Source: Augochlora pura (taxonomy: Eukaryota; Arthropoda; Insecta; Hymenoptera; Halictidae). From it: a DNA stretch of 64,000 nt. The stretch is taken from NCBI RefSeq assembly GCF_028453695.1, contig NC_135777.1, positions 2,914,001 to 2,978,000 on the forward strand, read 5' to 3'. Made by a program: the position numbers and the translations under genes. Positions 32,241 to 44,644 of the stretch are shown piece by piece (the first letter of the stretch is position 1; every line of letters begins with the position of its first letter). The notes under the pieces are model-generated. The model did not search any database. It was given only the letters and a program-made list of their open reading frames with translations, and was not told the DNA's origin.

Positions 32241-34449
32241 ACACGTAAATAACTAAAATAAAGAATACAGTATAGAATAATTAAAAGCAACTGCACATAA
32301 AGAACAACGCGAGATCCGAAAACGCGCTACAGAAATCACGAACAAGCAAATTGGCCAGAGCGAAGCATCATACATATTATATTCGTTCGAACAAAATGAT
32401 TCGTCGCGGCCGAGGAGAGACGGATTTTCATTGTTCATTTTTCCCCTGGAAACTGGTATCCCTCGAGCGAGAGATTATGCAAAGTACCAAACTCGAGATG
32501 CCGAAGATAGCGGCTGTAATTCGGAAGCAGGTTACAGGTGCCAACCGAGGGGCAGGTTAATGATCCAAAACCTGGTTTCCTGATCGGAGATCCCGCGGCA
32601 GATACACGCGAATTCCTCGATATTATTATATACATATATATCGAACGGCGGCTTCAATCACGTGTCAAGAAACGACGCCGAAAATCGCGATCGAGCAATC
32701 TCACCGGGAACGACCGTCCGAATGCGGATTTCTCAGCTGCCTCCGCCGTGGCCAGCAAAGTTTGCAGCGAGCGTCGTTAATAAGCTTCCGGTTGGTAAAT
32801 CGTTAATTAGCCGCGTTGGCCGGCCAGCTGACCGTATTTAGACATCGGGGGCAGTCCGAACGACGCTCGGATCGCAGCCAATTCACGGAGTTCCCTCGAC
32901 CGCGATGACTTCGCGTTTTACGCGAGACCGGTGCCCGGGGACCGGGGCTAAGTGAATGGTTAAGTAAATGATTATCTCCTTGAGCGTATAATCGATCGAT
33001 GATTAATGGGATCGGCGTTGTCGGATGCGGCCCCAATTAGAAAGCGTCCACGGCGATCATCGGTACGATACACGCGTGCCGCTTGATTGTTTCGATCCAC
33101 GTGGCGATCCAGGTAAGCGGCGATGGGCGCGGTGTTCCAGTCGATTCTTAATTTCGCCCGTCGCTTTTGCTCCGATCTGTTTTTCTGTTTACCGTTCGCC
33201 GTAACGCGAGCGCGCGCGCTTGCCTGCCTGCCTCCTTTTTTTAAATGGCAAATTATCGGACGACCGCGTTAAACAAACCGCCATAACTGCCAGTCACTCG
33301 AATGACAAAGGGACTGGCAGCGTAATCCGCTTTGACGGTGTTTGTCTTCTCCATTGCGGTCTTCCATGCGGTATTTGCTGTTGTAATCCGCCGGTGAATA
33401 ATGGCCGAACGTTTCCGAGGCGTGGGATCGTCCCGTTGTTATCAGTGCTCCGTGTAGAATTCATGGGAAATATGGTTCGAACGTATACCATGGGATTTGA
33501 ATGAGGTTTTATCTTGACGCGTTATTGTCTCTTTCGGCATTTATCGGACTTCGAGAAACTTAAGGATGTTGGAAATGCGGATGAATTTGTATAGTTTGAT
33601 TCATCGATTTAAATATTAGTGAATGAGGCACTTTCTGAGATTCTTTAGGCTTTTGGATTGTTGGTTAAATAAATTTATTGTGTAACGTTTGAGAGAATAG
33701 AGTAGGCGCGCGCAGGGGGCGGTTTTATGTGTTTTTGTCTATAGAGTAGTCGTAAAGTTATTATAGTCATCTTGTAATATGTTTAATAGGTTATTTATTG
33801 TAAGGTGACTATAATTATTAACGAAGAAGTATGTTTATTAACAAAGAAGAAGCCAAAAGTAGCTTAACTAGAAGCTACATCATGATCAACCTTTCTAAAT
33901 TATGTAAATATTATAATGTTCAATACGTCACTTTATAATATTTATATAATATATACAGATTGTTAATAATATAGCTCATAGGGTTAAATATGAGTAAAAT
34001 AAGTGAATGCAATGTATCTTTACTAATAAGCATAACTTTGGCAAAGAAAAAGAATATCTCACAGACATCGATATTAACAGGACTATTAACATGTTTTGTT
34101 TATCATAATTATTTTTCATTTTACTATTACTTTATCATAATTATTCTTTATTTTACTATTACTTTACTACAATTATTGTTTATTTTTACTATTACTTTAC
34201 CACAATTATCGTTTATTTTATTATTACTTTATTACAATTACTGTCTATCGTAATTAACAACGTTTATCACAATTTACCACAATCCGTACACGTTGCCGCA
34301 TAGCCTAACGTTCCGTGATGATTATGATTAACCCTTTTCCGTACAATTTCCTTGAAAATTACAATAATTAGAACTTTCCTCGATCGCAACAATTTCTTAG
34401 AAGAAACAGAAACTCTATATTTATCGTACATTTACATCTACTTTAATGT
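32241..34449. other. non-coding: GC-rich island, then AT-rich tandem repeat
   Basis: 32390-33500 is GC-richer unique sequence (candidate regulatory, including AATAAGCTTCCGG...GTTAATTAGCC around 32780). 33540-34100 is AT-rich. 34104-34255 is a tandem repeat of about 36 bp (TTACTATTACTTTA-CCACAATTAT-CGTTTAT). No gene. Confidence 0.6.
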
Positions 34450-34674
34450 TTAACCAGTTAACTGCGCACGACGTGTATACACATCATAAGGAAATGGCGA
34501 TATTACATTTTACAAGAAAAATACTCCTACTATTTTGTATTGATTAAAATACTTGCGCAGCAGATTCATTAATTTCGCACAATTTAGAATAATTCTAGGA
34601 AAAATTCTAGTCTGATCGCTTAAAACATGTACAAAATTGATCTTGAAAATATATAGAAGAAGCTAAGCGGTTAA
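34450..34674. mobile_element. TTAA MITE, GTTAGCTGCG family
   Basis: The ends are TTAACCAGTTAACTGCG and GAAGCTAAGCGGTTAA. The near-palindrome ACGACGTGTATACACATCAT sits at 34468-34487, the same place as in the copy at 20635. It is 225 bp with no ORF. Confidence 0.75.
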
Positions 34675-34939
34675 AATATTTCTGTCAAGAGAATAGAATA
34701 TTTTTCTAGCCTGAATGAGAATTAAATCATAGAGTCATTATTACAAATCTCCGTCAATCTGACTAGATAAAATACAGCAAGTTATTAATCATGGCATACA
34801 TAACCTGTCGAAAGTTGCAACACCTAATTTATCGATAACCTAATAATATCTTAGATGACTGTATTAAGCGTATAATTACAATAACAAACTTCTTCCATTA
34901 CACGTGATCATTTAAATATTACAACTTCAAACTGCATAC

Positions 34940-35427
34940 TTAACCCTTTGCGCTCGAAACAATTTTAACTGTTACAATAACTTCTCTGGTTTATAGTATT
35001 TCTATTTCACGCAACAAAGTACACTTTTATGCATATGAAATTTATTCCTGTGATAGATTCATTATTTAACCTACCTTTTAAATATAACCTTTGATTAATA
35101 AATCTTTAATAAATTTAATTCACACCACAAAAAAATATTTTAAAATAATTTAAAATAAACTAAAATCTTACGAAATACATTGGTATAATCTAGAAGTGTA
35201 AAAAAAAACATAAGAATCTAGATTGAATAAAATATAAAATTATCTCCTTCATCCCTAAATAAAATAAAATTATTAACAAAACTAAAGACAATAATTTTTT
35301 CCAACAAAAATGTATTAATTCTTCATAACGAATACGAGGTATAACCTCACGTATAAAAATGATCTTGGAACGTTATATAGTAATTTTAGTGGTGCCTCAG
35401 AGTCACCGCTCGAGTGCAAAGGGTTAA
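34940..35427. mobile_element. TTAA MITE, CCCTTTGCACTCG family, long form
   Basis: The ends are TTAACCCTTTGCGCTCGAAA and CTCGAGTGCAAAGGGTTAA, with the right subterminal GGTGCCTCAGAGTCACCGCT exactly as in the copy at 15332. At 488 bp it is about twice the length of that copy; the extra length is AT-rich interior. Confidence 0.82.
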
Positions 35428-36431
35428 CATTGTTGCTTAAATTTTCCCGAAATGCCAGCAAGTTCTCTATATAAGAACAACGAAGAACCGAGAAAGCAAA
35501 GTCAGTCGTCGTGACACGATCGACGAAACAGAGTGGATCCCGTTGTCAACTACGGATCGTGGATCGACCGGCGAGTAATGAAACGTCGGAGGCGGGCTTA
35601 GATCCGCAACAGGGATAAATAACAGCCGGAGGAGCATGGCGGCGCGGCGCGGCGCGGCGGTACGGCATGGCAGCGAAAGGTCAGAGCGCAGGAGAACGCC
35701 GCAGCGGGTAATTGGTTCGCGTGGGGAGGAAGAGTACGCGATAATTGGCCGGGATAAGGGATTACGGTGGCCGAAAGGTGGGCAAAAAACCGTTCGCGGA
35801 TCGCGCGGTTTTTCAGAAAGCCTGGCGGAATCGTGAAAATACAGCCAGCGGGCCGGAATCGGAGCCCTCGAGGCAGACCCGACGAAATGCACTTCGTCTC
35901 GCTTATCGTGGAGGCCATTCGTTTCCGCGACACAATCGGCGCCCGCGAGGAACAAGTATATTAGTGCGCGTGCCCGCTGCTTAATCTTTCATAGCCGTTT
36001 GACTCGGCAGGAATCTCGGCCCGGGTCCGAGGCCCGGGCTACGCGATTCCCCGAGAACCGCTTCGTTCTTGCCGTTGCGATTAGCCGTTTGTGTCGCCCG
36101 CGGAAGCGACCGGCTCCGCGGCCCGGCCGAAAAAAAACCGGTGATCGATCATGCAGCCCTGCCCGCGAACCTAATGCCCGTCGCGAGGCAGCGTCGCGCG
36201 GCCCGACACGGCCCGGGGAAAATTTGTCGCGCGACGCCCTCGGGTACCAACATGGCGGCCGGCCGCGACTACTACGACGATGCTAATCGACCACCGAAAC
36301 TCTATGGCTCTACGGCCCGCCCACCACTTTTTATGCGGCCGCGATCCTGCCGAACGCAAAGATGCCTCTTCCGGTCGAACTCAGTTAACCCTGGAACGAC
36401 CCCGCGGCGTACTGGCGGCTCCACGATATTT
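35428..36431. promoter_or_regulatory. GC-rich island
   Basis: Unique GC-rich sequence with GGCGCGGCGCGGCGCGGCGG at 35639-35658. CpG-dense 35990-36370 contains CAACATGGCGGCCGG and similar runs. Several long overlapping frames on both strands are a by-product of high GC. No conserved protein is recognisable. Confidence 0.25.
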
Positions 36432-36693
36432 TTAACCCTTTGCACTGTAGTAACGAGTCGGACTCGTGATAAAGATTTCATGCATGATCTAGTAAATATG
36501 AATATTTTTCAATTATTTTGAATTGAAATCAAATTTGATTCTTCTGTGGTCAAAGTGATACGGTCATACAGAAATGAAAGTAAATGAAGACAGTACTAGA
36601 AATAGGAATTGTCTAGTCTTACTGAACAAAGTATTAAGAACGAATAAATGGTAATTAATACAGGGTGAAAGGAATCGTAATGCAAGGGGTTAA
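36432..36693. mobile_element. TTAA-flanked MITE with GAGTC-GACTC motif
   Basis: The ends are TTAACCCTTTGCACTGTAG and CGTAATGCAAGGGGTTAA. Just inside the left end is the near-palindrome ACGAGTCGGACTCGT, seen also in 41315-41658, 48803-49051 and 55038-55293. The right TTAA (36690-36693) is shared with the start of a GTTAGCTGCG-family element. Confidence 0.7.
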
Positions 36694-36990
36694 CCTGTTA
36701 GCTGCGTACGATTTGTATATATTGTACTGAACGTATCCGTATAAAATAATTGTTAACAACACTTCTGTCGTCAATATTACTGATTAAATAATAAAATTTC
36801 TTGATGTTTTATTATTAAATAAGATTTCACTGAACCTTTATCAGACGTCAAATATTCAAACCTAATATACATCGCATCAGAGACAATTTACAACCGTCAA
36901 GAGTAAATACTAACATAAAATAAATATAATAACATAACTATTTACTAACATAAATATTAACGTAAAATATTAATATCTAAAACCAGAGAA
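36690..36990. mobile_element. GTTAGCTGCG-family element, left end
   Basis: It begins TTAACCTGTTAGCTGCGTACG, identical to the family start at 20635, and continues into AT-rich sequence. I could not identify its right terminus, so the end coordinate is approximate. Confidence 0.5.
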
Positions 36991-38751
36991 GTCTAAAAAG
37001 TCGAAACATAGTCTTACCGCATTAAATCAAATCTGTAGTATTTAATAACAATTTCACCGAAGCAAAAATCGGCTTAAACAATAACAATCGACTACAACAA
37101 TAGAGACAGTATGAATGTCGCTTGGGTGGCTGGTTTCTCCCGTTCCTCGGCGATTCTCTCGACAAACAGCGGCCGGTATTCTCGAGTTTGAGCCGTAAAC
37201 GACAAATCGAGGAACCGTTTTGAATCGTGTCATTCCCGTGGCAGATCCGATAGCGGGCCAGACGCCGTTTTTATCGGGGCGACAAGCGAGAGGCCGAGGA
37301 AGAGAGTAGTTTTCGCAAGCGCTCTTTAGTGCTCGACGGCCGAGATACGCGTGTGCACGCGCGGAGAGCTGTTACCGGTGTATGCGGCTACCTATCTACG
37401 TATATACAGTGACCGTATAAAGTAATCCGTCAGACAGAAGTGGGGTGATAATGCATGAGTGCGGTTGCCCCGCCCTATCCCTGTAACCGCGATAAAATCT
37501 CTCATTACGCAACGAAACGGACCCTCTGCCCGCTAGACTGTTATCCTTAGACAGGAACTCTAATAAAGCATACGTATGTAGAAATTTATATTTCGTTTCG
37601 GGCCTCTGGTGTCGCGGCCCTTCGATCCCTCTCTCTCTCTCTCTCTCTTTTTCTCTCTCTTTCTTTCACTCGCTAATATTGCGCGAGAACCGGAAGTCGG
37701 AATTCATGGTTTCGAGGCTGCCGCCTTTCTCGCTACTCGATTTTATATCTATGCTATTTTTTCGTTTATTCATATTTATATATATTTATTTCTTTTTATT
37801 TATATTTGCCTATATTTATTTATGTTTAACTATATTTATCTCTGTTTATTTATATTTGTCTATATTTATTTATATTTATCTATGTTTACTTCTTTTCATT
37901 TATATTTGTCTATATTTATTTATATTTATCTATATTCATTTATATTTACCTACATTCACTTGTATCCCTTTATTTCTCGATTTATACGCTACGATTTACT
38001 TACACTCCAAAACATATACACAGCACAATAATATTCTCTCGCAAGATCCTTGAAAATTTGGAAAAATCAAATTGCACTTACTTAGAATTTTCATTTATTT
38101 TTTTAAGGCGATCTGTCGGCTCCCATTTTTCACTGTGCTAAAATAAAATTGAAACTCGACAAAGAGACAGAAATAGACACCGCGGCGTAACGCAATTTAC
38201 GCTCTCTCTCTCTCTCTCTCTTCCGATCCCACCCCCTGGGTCCCCCGCGACGCGACGATCGGCCACCGAGTAACTCGTTGTTAGCGAGCTAATTAACAAT
38301 AGATACAAATTGGCACGTTAGCCGCGTTTATGACACATGCGCATGCCGTGCAGCGCGCGCATTTCCTCCCGCGACGTGTAATCACTTGTAATTGCGGTTG
38401 GTACATAGTTCTGTTGCCGGCATCGGGCTATTCGCGGCCCATTATGGCCGGCGAATGTCAATCTAGTGCGTCATCGGAGAAGAACTGTTCTCCGTAAACG
38501 AGCGGTTCGGTGCCCGAGCCCATGGCAAAAACCCGTGCTATCCGATCCCGGCGCTTTTTAATCTTCCCTCGGAACGCGACGGCCGAAACGGCTCGCGATC
38601 CAGCCGATTGCTATCCTTTCGTCGATCGTTCGATACGCGACCCTTAAAATTGCTTAATCGTACCGGATTAAATTTCGCTCGGTCGCTTTGCTCGCGAACG
38701 CGTGCAATTTTTAATATCAATCGTTTCCAGTCGAAGCTATTGGATTGGCAA
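36991..38751. other. non-coding: regulatory-looking sequence and simple repeats
   Basis: 37090-37600 is unique GC-richer sequence. (CT)n at 37623-37660 and (CT)n at 38203-38221 are microsatellites. 37745-37975 is a pyrimidine-rich tandem repeat of TTTATATTTATCTATATTTA type, about 18-24 bp per unit. 38260-38750 is a GC-rich island (see separate entry). No gene. Confidence 0.6.
38270..38480. promoter_or_regulatory. candidate cis-regulatory island
   Basis: The block contains GAGCTAATTAACAATAG, GCGTTTATGACACATGCGCA and GTGTAATCACTTGTAATTGC within 130 bp. These are homeodomain- and E-box-like cores with no open frame of interest. Assignment rests on site clustering only. Confidence 0.3.
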
Positions 38752-38996
38752 TTAACCCTTTGCACTCGAAGCCATTTTAACTGTAATTTTAAAATAAATT
38801 TTCTGACATATAACATCGCCATTTTATATGACAAAATGTATTTCATGTGTATGAAATTGATTATTGTAACTCAGGCAACAACAGTTATATTTTTAATAAT
38901 CTTTATCTAATTTTTCATAATATAAAAATTATTTTGGAACGTACTGTAACAATTTTAGTGGTGCCTCAGAGTCACCACTCGAGTGCAAAGGGTTAA
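38752..38996. mobile_element. TTAA MITE, CCCTTTGCACTCG family (complete copy)
   Basis: The ends TTAACCCTTTGCACTCGAAG and CACTCGAGTGCAAAGGGTTAA enclose 245 bp. The left and right subterminal blocks match the copy at 15332 (GCCATTTTAACTGTAA; GGTGCCTCAGAGTCACCACT). This is the cleanest copy in the window, and the terminal CCCTTTGCACTCGA is a perfect inverted repeat. Confidence 0.88.
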
Positions 38997-41314
38997 GCGA
39001 TCGGGGATTTTGTTGATAGATGGACTTAGCACGTTCTTTTATTTTATTAACGTCTTCAAAGTAATTAAATTATATTGCTTTCTTATTGTCTGCACTTTCA
39101 TCTTCAATTTAGTAAAAAAATTGCACCGAAACAATTATTTTTATGTTATATACCGTATATTGAAATAAAGCCTTGAAAGAAAGACAGGGTCAAAATTGAT
39201 TTGTCTAATCGAATAAACTTATATTTTTGAGCAAAACAATTGAATTTTCCTTCTTATTTATTATACACGTTGCAACCAAATCACACAACCTACCATAAAA
39301 CATTACAAGCTTCTACGTAATCGCTTTTCAATAACGCAGGGTAGACTCATTTTCCACGCGCGTCCCAATTTTCGTGCCGCTATTTTAAAAATACATAGAA
39401 AACGAAAACTATCGCACGTAAATTAACTAAACTAAATTAACTCAGAGTACAGTTGTCTTCCGAGATAATCCATCACCTTCCCAGGGACAATGGTTCAATT
39501 AAAAAAGTATCACAAAGCTTGAAGTCAGAGAACTGACCTGAACAATGTGAATAAAAATAAGACAACCTAGTGAAGACAAAAATAAGTGAAACCGCGTCGC
39601 CTGACTTATCGTTAAAAACAACTCTCTTCGCCTCTCTTTAATTCGAAAAGCAAAGCCGTCGAAACGCGGCGTGTGACTTCGCATGAGCCGAGGGACAAGA
39701 GGAATAATGATTAAACCTCGGCCATACCACGGTGTCCGCACACGAAACGCGATTTTGAGGACGCGGTCTGCAGCGTGCACGCAGCGGCCAACCTCGCTGA
39801 ACGGTTTTCGCACGGTGCCGGCCAGCCGAATTTCCGAATCCAGTGTCGAGTTTCAGCATTAAATTCGGTATTGAATCGCGGACGCCGATTGAATTTCCTC
39901 GGAAGGACCGAGTGCGGTGGTCGAGGAGGAGTCGCCGGGTGTCGCGCTGCCACGCCGTGAGCTCTTAATGTCGACGGACTCGTGTCAAGGTGATTCGAGC
40001 CGCAATCTCGGGGGCCGGAAACGCGGCCGCGGCGCACACTAATGCAGCCCGTCACTATCATCATCGCCCGTGATCGGGTGTCGTGCAAACGCCGCAGCGC
40101 TCGCGCTCGCGCGCGCGTTCCTTTCCAGTCTCCACGGTTTGCCGTGGAGCCCGGCGCGAGCACCGCGCGATAACGGCCGCCTATTTTAAGTAACTTCGGT
40201 TCTGGATTAGCCAGGACAACGTTTCTTTCTGCCTTCCGTGGCCGCGCCGCTCGGTTTTCGATGCTGCGGTAATAAATGCGCGGCGGAAACTAGGCCGGCA
40301 CCGCGAGAGGCGGATCACGCGCGCGCGATACCGCCCGCCGATAAATAACAACCGGTGTCGGGATGTTTTAAAAAATATTTCAGACTGCCTTGGTAATCGG
40401 ACGGCGCGACACGAATCCGGCCCCGGGGCACGAACGACCCCGTATCGCCGAAAGAATGCGATCAGAGCGCCGCGAGCAGCTCTCCGAAATTCCGCGGCGA
40501 AAAGTCCGCGAGCGTTAAAGGTGTACGCGATCGGCTCGAACGAAATTTCAGCGGCTCGCTGGTCTAAAAGACGCCGAATCAGCTGGACTGGGGGAGAGCC
40601 GGCAGGTCCCCGAGAGAGGGTAATAAGCTCGGGAAGCTAATCTGCGTCGCGCGAGACGATCATCAAGCGATTCCCGGGCGAGCGGAAGCACTATTCCGCA
40701 GGAGGAAGCGACCGAAACCGCGCGGTATCTTGGATCTAGAGCACAAATGGAGCAGTCGGCGCCCCCCTATTAGAACTCAGGTGACGCCAAAAGACCATGA
40801 TCAGGGATCTACGGGAGCGGATGGAGACGAAAATTTCGCGAGAGAAGGGGCGTGGCCTGGCCGGCCAAGAACCCGACAGGCAAATCACATTATAATTAGT
40901 GCGTACAGCTGTATACAGATAGCGGGGCAAATTGTATTAATGCATTCCGTTGTAGGGCACTATCTAAGCCGCCACGACATTCTATAGCGGGGCCCACAGC
41001 TGTCGGGGAGCACCGACTATACTGCCCGGCGACACGACATCGTCATTTATCACCGGTCGCGGCGCGCGGGCTCCGCGTCGCTTTTCTACATTACCTAATG
41101 AGTTTCATAACCGAATTAAATTTTTGGGGCTGAAACGGGTTGGGCATCGTTAGCGGACCGACGCCGTTCAACTCCCCAAGATTAATCTGTGCCTCCATTA
41201 GCCGGGAACGTGGCGCCCCTACACTGCGCGAACGCACGATATCCCGGATTCGTGGGCTTCGACGGCTTCCGCGAGCTTTCCTTCATCGACACCTTCGTTT
41301 CCTCTTTCTGATCA
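38997..41314. other. non-coding: AT-rich segment, then large GC-rich island
   Basis: 39000-39480 is AT-rich. 39600-41300 is a long GC-rich, CpG-dense island with a CG-alternating run near 40095-40115. 40860-41130 combines ATTATAATTAG, TTAATGCATTC and ACCTAATGAGTTTCATAACC with GC-rich spacers and is a candidate enhancer. No gene. Confidence 0.5.
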
Positions 41315-41658
41315 TTAACCCCTTGCCATACCGCGAATCTCTGAAAAAGCCGTGCCAAACTTGGTCGTCCGAACGGTTGCTGGAGGTGCCGAGCGATGGA
41401 GCTCGAATGGTACAATTTGAAACACAATACCTTAAGACTGAGTTACATAGTCGTTATTAGTCTTATACGGGGACATATAATCCCATTCAAGAGAACCAAG
41501 AATATGCCTGAGCTGACCCGAGATTAGGATCACGAGGCAGATTCGTGATATTTATGTTTTGGCACCAAATGTCGATAACGAGTCAGACTCGTGATATTCA
41601 TGTTTGGCACAAAACTTTCATCACGAGTCAGACTCGTTAAAGTATGGCAAGGGGTTAA
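41315..41658. mobile_element. TTAA MITE with perfect CCCCTTGCCATAC termini
   Basis: TTAACCCCTTGCCATAC at the left and GTATGGCAAGGGGTTAA at the right are a perfect 17-bp inverted repeat including the TTAA copies. The right half has two copies of (A)ACGAGTCAGACTCGT-type palindrome (41578-41592 and 41624-41638). It is 344 bp; open frames are not transposase-like. Confidence 0.85.
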
Positions 41659-41689
41659 GCTGTTTGGTAGGTGGATGTTAAGATGATAA

Positions 41690-42205
41690 TGCGAGGTGCG
41701 AGGCTGCGCGATGTGTTGCGGGGGTTGGACAAAGTGTTTGCAGAGTATTGATTAGGGAGGAAGGAGGAGGGACGTAGATAAAGAAACACGAGTGGCGATA
41801 ATCTAGACGAGGGAACATAGGTGGAGGATTTAGATAAAGGAGCGAGTGGAGAATTGAGGTGAAACATTATGGAGAAAGTATATAGGAGATATGCATGGTT
41901 TTAGGATACGTGTGAGGGATCTGAGTTGAGGAGCATAAGTGGAGAATGTAGTTGAAGGAGCTACGTAAAGAAATGAGAGTGCAGGATCTAGACGAAGGAT
42001 CAAGACAAACAAGTATAAGTGGAGAATCCATATGGAGGACCTAGATGAAGAAACATAATCAGGAAACGTAATTGTAGTACCCAGATAAAGAAACGTAAGT
42101 AGATTACCTAGTTGAAGGACCTTAACGAAAGACCTAAATAAAGAAACATAACTGAAGGATCATGATGAAGCTCTTAGATAAAATATAAGTAGATAAAATA
42201 TAAGT
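41690..42205. repeat. degenerate purine-rich minisatellite
   Basis: About 500 bp of diverged units such as GGATCTAGACGAAGGA, ACATAAGTGGAGAAT, GGACCTAGATGAAGAAACAT. Unit length is irregular, about 30-36 bp. Simple tandem origin, no gene. Confidence 0.7.
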
Positions 42206-42211
42206 AGAGTA

Positions 42212-42404
42212 ACAATTTTAACAAATATAATAACAGATATAGAAAAAGAAATGGTAAACTTGTGCATAAGGTGTTGTGAATGTATATATTACCTTCTTAA
42301 TCCTTTGCACTCGAGCGGTGACTCTGAGTCACCACTAAAATTGTTTAACAATTTTAACAAATATAATAACAGATAAAGAAAAAGAAATGGTAAACTTGTG
42401 CATA
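42212..42404. repeat. direct duplication bracketing a MITE end
   Basis: AACAATTTTAACAAATATAA followed by TAACAGATA and GAAAAAGAAATGGTAAACTT occurs twice, at about 42213 and 42348. Between the copies lies TTAATCCTTTGCACTCGAGC and GGTGACTCTGAGTCACCACT, the right end of a CCCTTTGCACTCG-family element in reverse orientation. Confidence 0.8.
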
Positions 42405-43256
42405 AGCCCGCGGTAACTGTTACACATCATAGCAAGCGACGAAAGTACGAGGCCAGGTGGAAGAAGCTGGCAGGTATCATTGCGGACACGATGAATGTCT
42501 TCGAATAACCGGAATCCCGCGATAGGCTCGAAAGAGGAGCGAATTTCACGGTGCTCGGGGAGCATTTGGGATCCCGCGCTGGTTCGAAAATGTAACGAGA
42601 GTGTCGTTGGTCGGCCGGCGCGGCACGGTATACGTGTCAGACGCTAATAAACGAGCGGTTGCCGATCGGTTTAATCCCTCAGTTCAAATAACGACGCTTC
42701 CGTTTATTATTGCGATGCGAGCACGGTGTATTATTTCCGAGCGAGAAAGCGCGCGGTAAGCAAAGGAAGATGCGGCGCCGATAAAATCTGTAATTGCGCG
42801 GCCGCTGTTCGCCGATTCCCGCTCCCTGGATCTCGCATTAAAAACAATAAAAAAAGGAAAAAAAAGAAAACGAAAACACAGAAAAGGAAAGGGAACGAAG
42901 GGATGGGACGCCGCCGATGTTTTTGCATCGAATCGCGTATACGCGTGCCCGCGAACGATAAAGACGCGACATTACAAGCTCTATCATTAGACACGAGCGT
43001 ACGAATTTCGCGTAACGGCCACGGTCCTCGCTAATTAATTGCGTCCAATTGGCCGGCGAATTTTCACCGGTCGGAATTTCATTGGCGGGCTTCCGGGAAC
43101 AGCTGATTATGATCTACCCTTTCGAATCGAACATCCGAAACGAAAGTTTATTCGGTTGCCGAATTATTTGATACGGGGATCGGTTCGGGGCACGGTTTCG
43201 TTCGTTCGAGGAGATAGGACATGGTTCATCGTAGTCTCTGTTAGATGAAAGTTGTT

Positions 43257-43556
43257 ACCGGTACACCCTTATGGGAGTATTTATTTTTATAATATTCTGG
43301 TGTGCAAGTGTTATATTATTCAATCATTTTGTTACTGTAGAGATTCTTTCATCTGAATATTTTTACAATATTCTCGTGTCCAAGTGTTGATAGTGATTAA
43401 TCATTTTAGTACAATAGGCACACCCTTATGGTAATATTTATTTATACAATATTCTGATCTCCAACCGTTTTATTATTTAATCATTCTATTAAAGTCGAGG
43501 TTCCATTATCCGAATATTTATTTTTACAATATTCTGGTGTCCAAATGTTACATTAA
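43257..43556. repeat. AT-rich tandem repeat, about 75-80-bp unit
   Basis: Four diverged copies carry ATATTTATTTTTACAATATTCTGGTGTCCAA(A/G)TGTT and ATTAATCATTTT(A/G)TTA, with CACCCTTATGG present in two. The array ends at the TTAA that starts a CCCTTTGCACTCG-like end at 43557. Confidence 0.75.
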
Positions 43557-43700
43557 TTAACTCTTTGCACTCGAGGCATTTATTGTCTAAATTCAAAATA
43601 GTTCTTCTATTTTACAAGACTTGCTACATTTTATGCACTTTGACAATTGAGTCTTGTGTAACTCATAAAATAGTAACAGTTTTAACAGTTTTTAAAATAT
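43557..43700. mobile_element. CCCTTTGCACTCG-family left end (diverged)
   Basis: It begins TTAACTCTTTGCACTCGAGGC and continues with TTTTATGCACTTTGACAATTG, reminiscent of the family interior. No right end was found. Confidence 0.45.
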
Positions 43701-44640
43701 AAAGAACATTGTAAAAGAAAGAATCATTTCGATTGATTCGGTAATAATGATAGTGTCAACACTATATAGAACGATTACCGAGTATCAACTTATAAGAATT
43801 ACAAGACAGATCCTTCCAAATCTTAAATCCTTCGAAAATTTTTATAATATCATATGCTTAAATAAAGAAATACAGTCAACAATTCCTAACATCACCGGCT
43901 GTATGACATCGATAATTATAAAATTAAAAATATGAAACCAGTCTTTCTGTCCACCATAGTGGTGTCAACGTTGGCCGTAGCGATTAGTGGATATTTCTAA
44001 TTTCCCTGTGCCAACGAACGACCATCGACAGTAAGACGGAATGGTCCGACAGGGTCCAGAAGAATTCCGGAGGGCAACGAGGTAACTCGATCCGCGAATA
44101 AAAGCTCGGGCTTTCGTTCCGTGCGGCCTCGTAGCCCCGCTGCTCTTCCGACGGGACAAAATAATTACACACGAGGGAAGAGCAAGACGGATTAATCGAA
44201 ATTTAATGGTAGCCGGTCGGCCGTTCAAGTGAGCCAGTCATGGTCATTGGCTGGCCGGGTCCGTTTGCTAATTAAATTCGATAAAATCAGGAGGATGACG
44301 TAGGTACGTTCGGTCGCGAGAGACTGTGTATACCGAAGGTACACGGATGATCGAGAACGGACGTCCGAGAGACGAGGGTTGAAACCGGGAGACAAGTCGC
44401 AAAGGGGAACAGCTTGCGCTCTCCCTCCTTAATTATTATAATGCGAACAGTTAGCAGCCCTGTCGAATGTCTCTCCCGGGGCGCCGCTCTTCCTTACATT
44501 GTCTATTCGGTGGTACGATCGTTAACGCGAGTTGCTCGTCCCCCCCGATTAGGCGATCATCGTGAAAATGACTGTCGAGATCGCCTGAACATCGCGACGC
44601 GATTGGTCGAGCCGCTGGGAAAATATATTTTCTAATTTTT
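43701..44640. other. non-coding stretch
   Basis: 43700-43940 is AT-rich; 43950-44640 is GC-richer unique sequence without recognisable coding or RNA features. Confidence 0.55.
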
Positions 44641-44644
44641 AGTG

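Noticed and set aside
37609..38053. Hydrophobic frames rich in Tyr, Ile and Phe
   Set aside because: They derive from the TTTATATTTATCTATA tandem repeat; there is no signal beyond composition.
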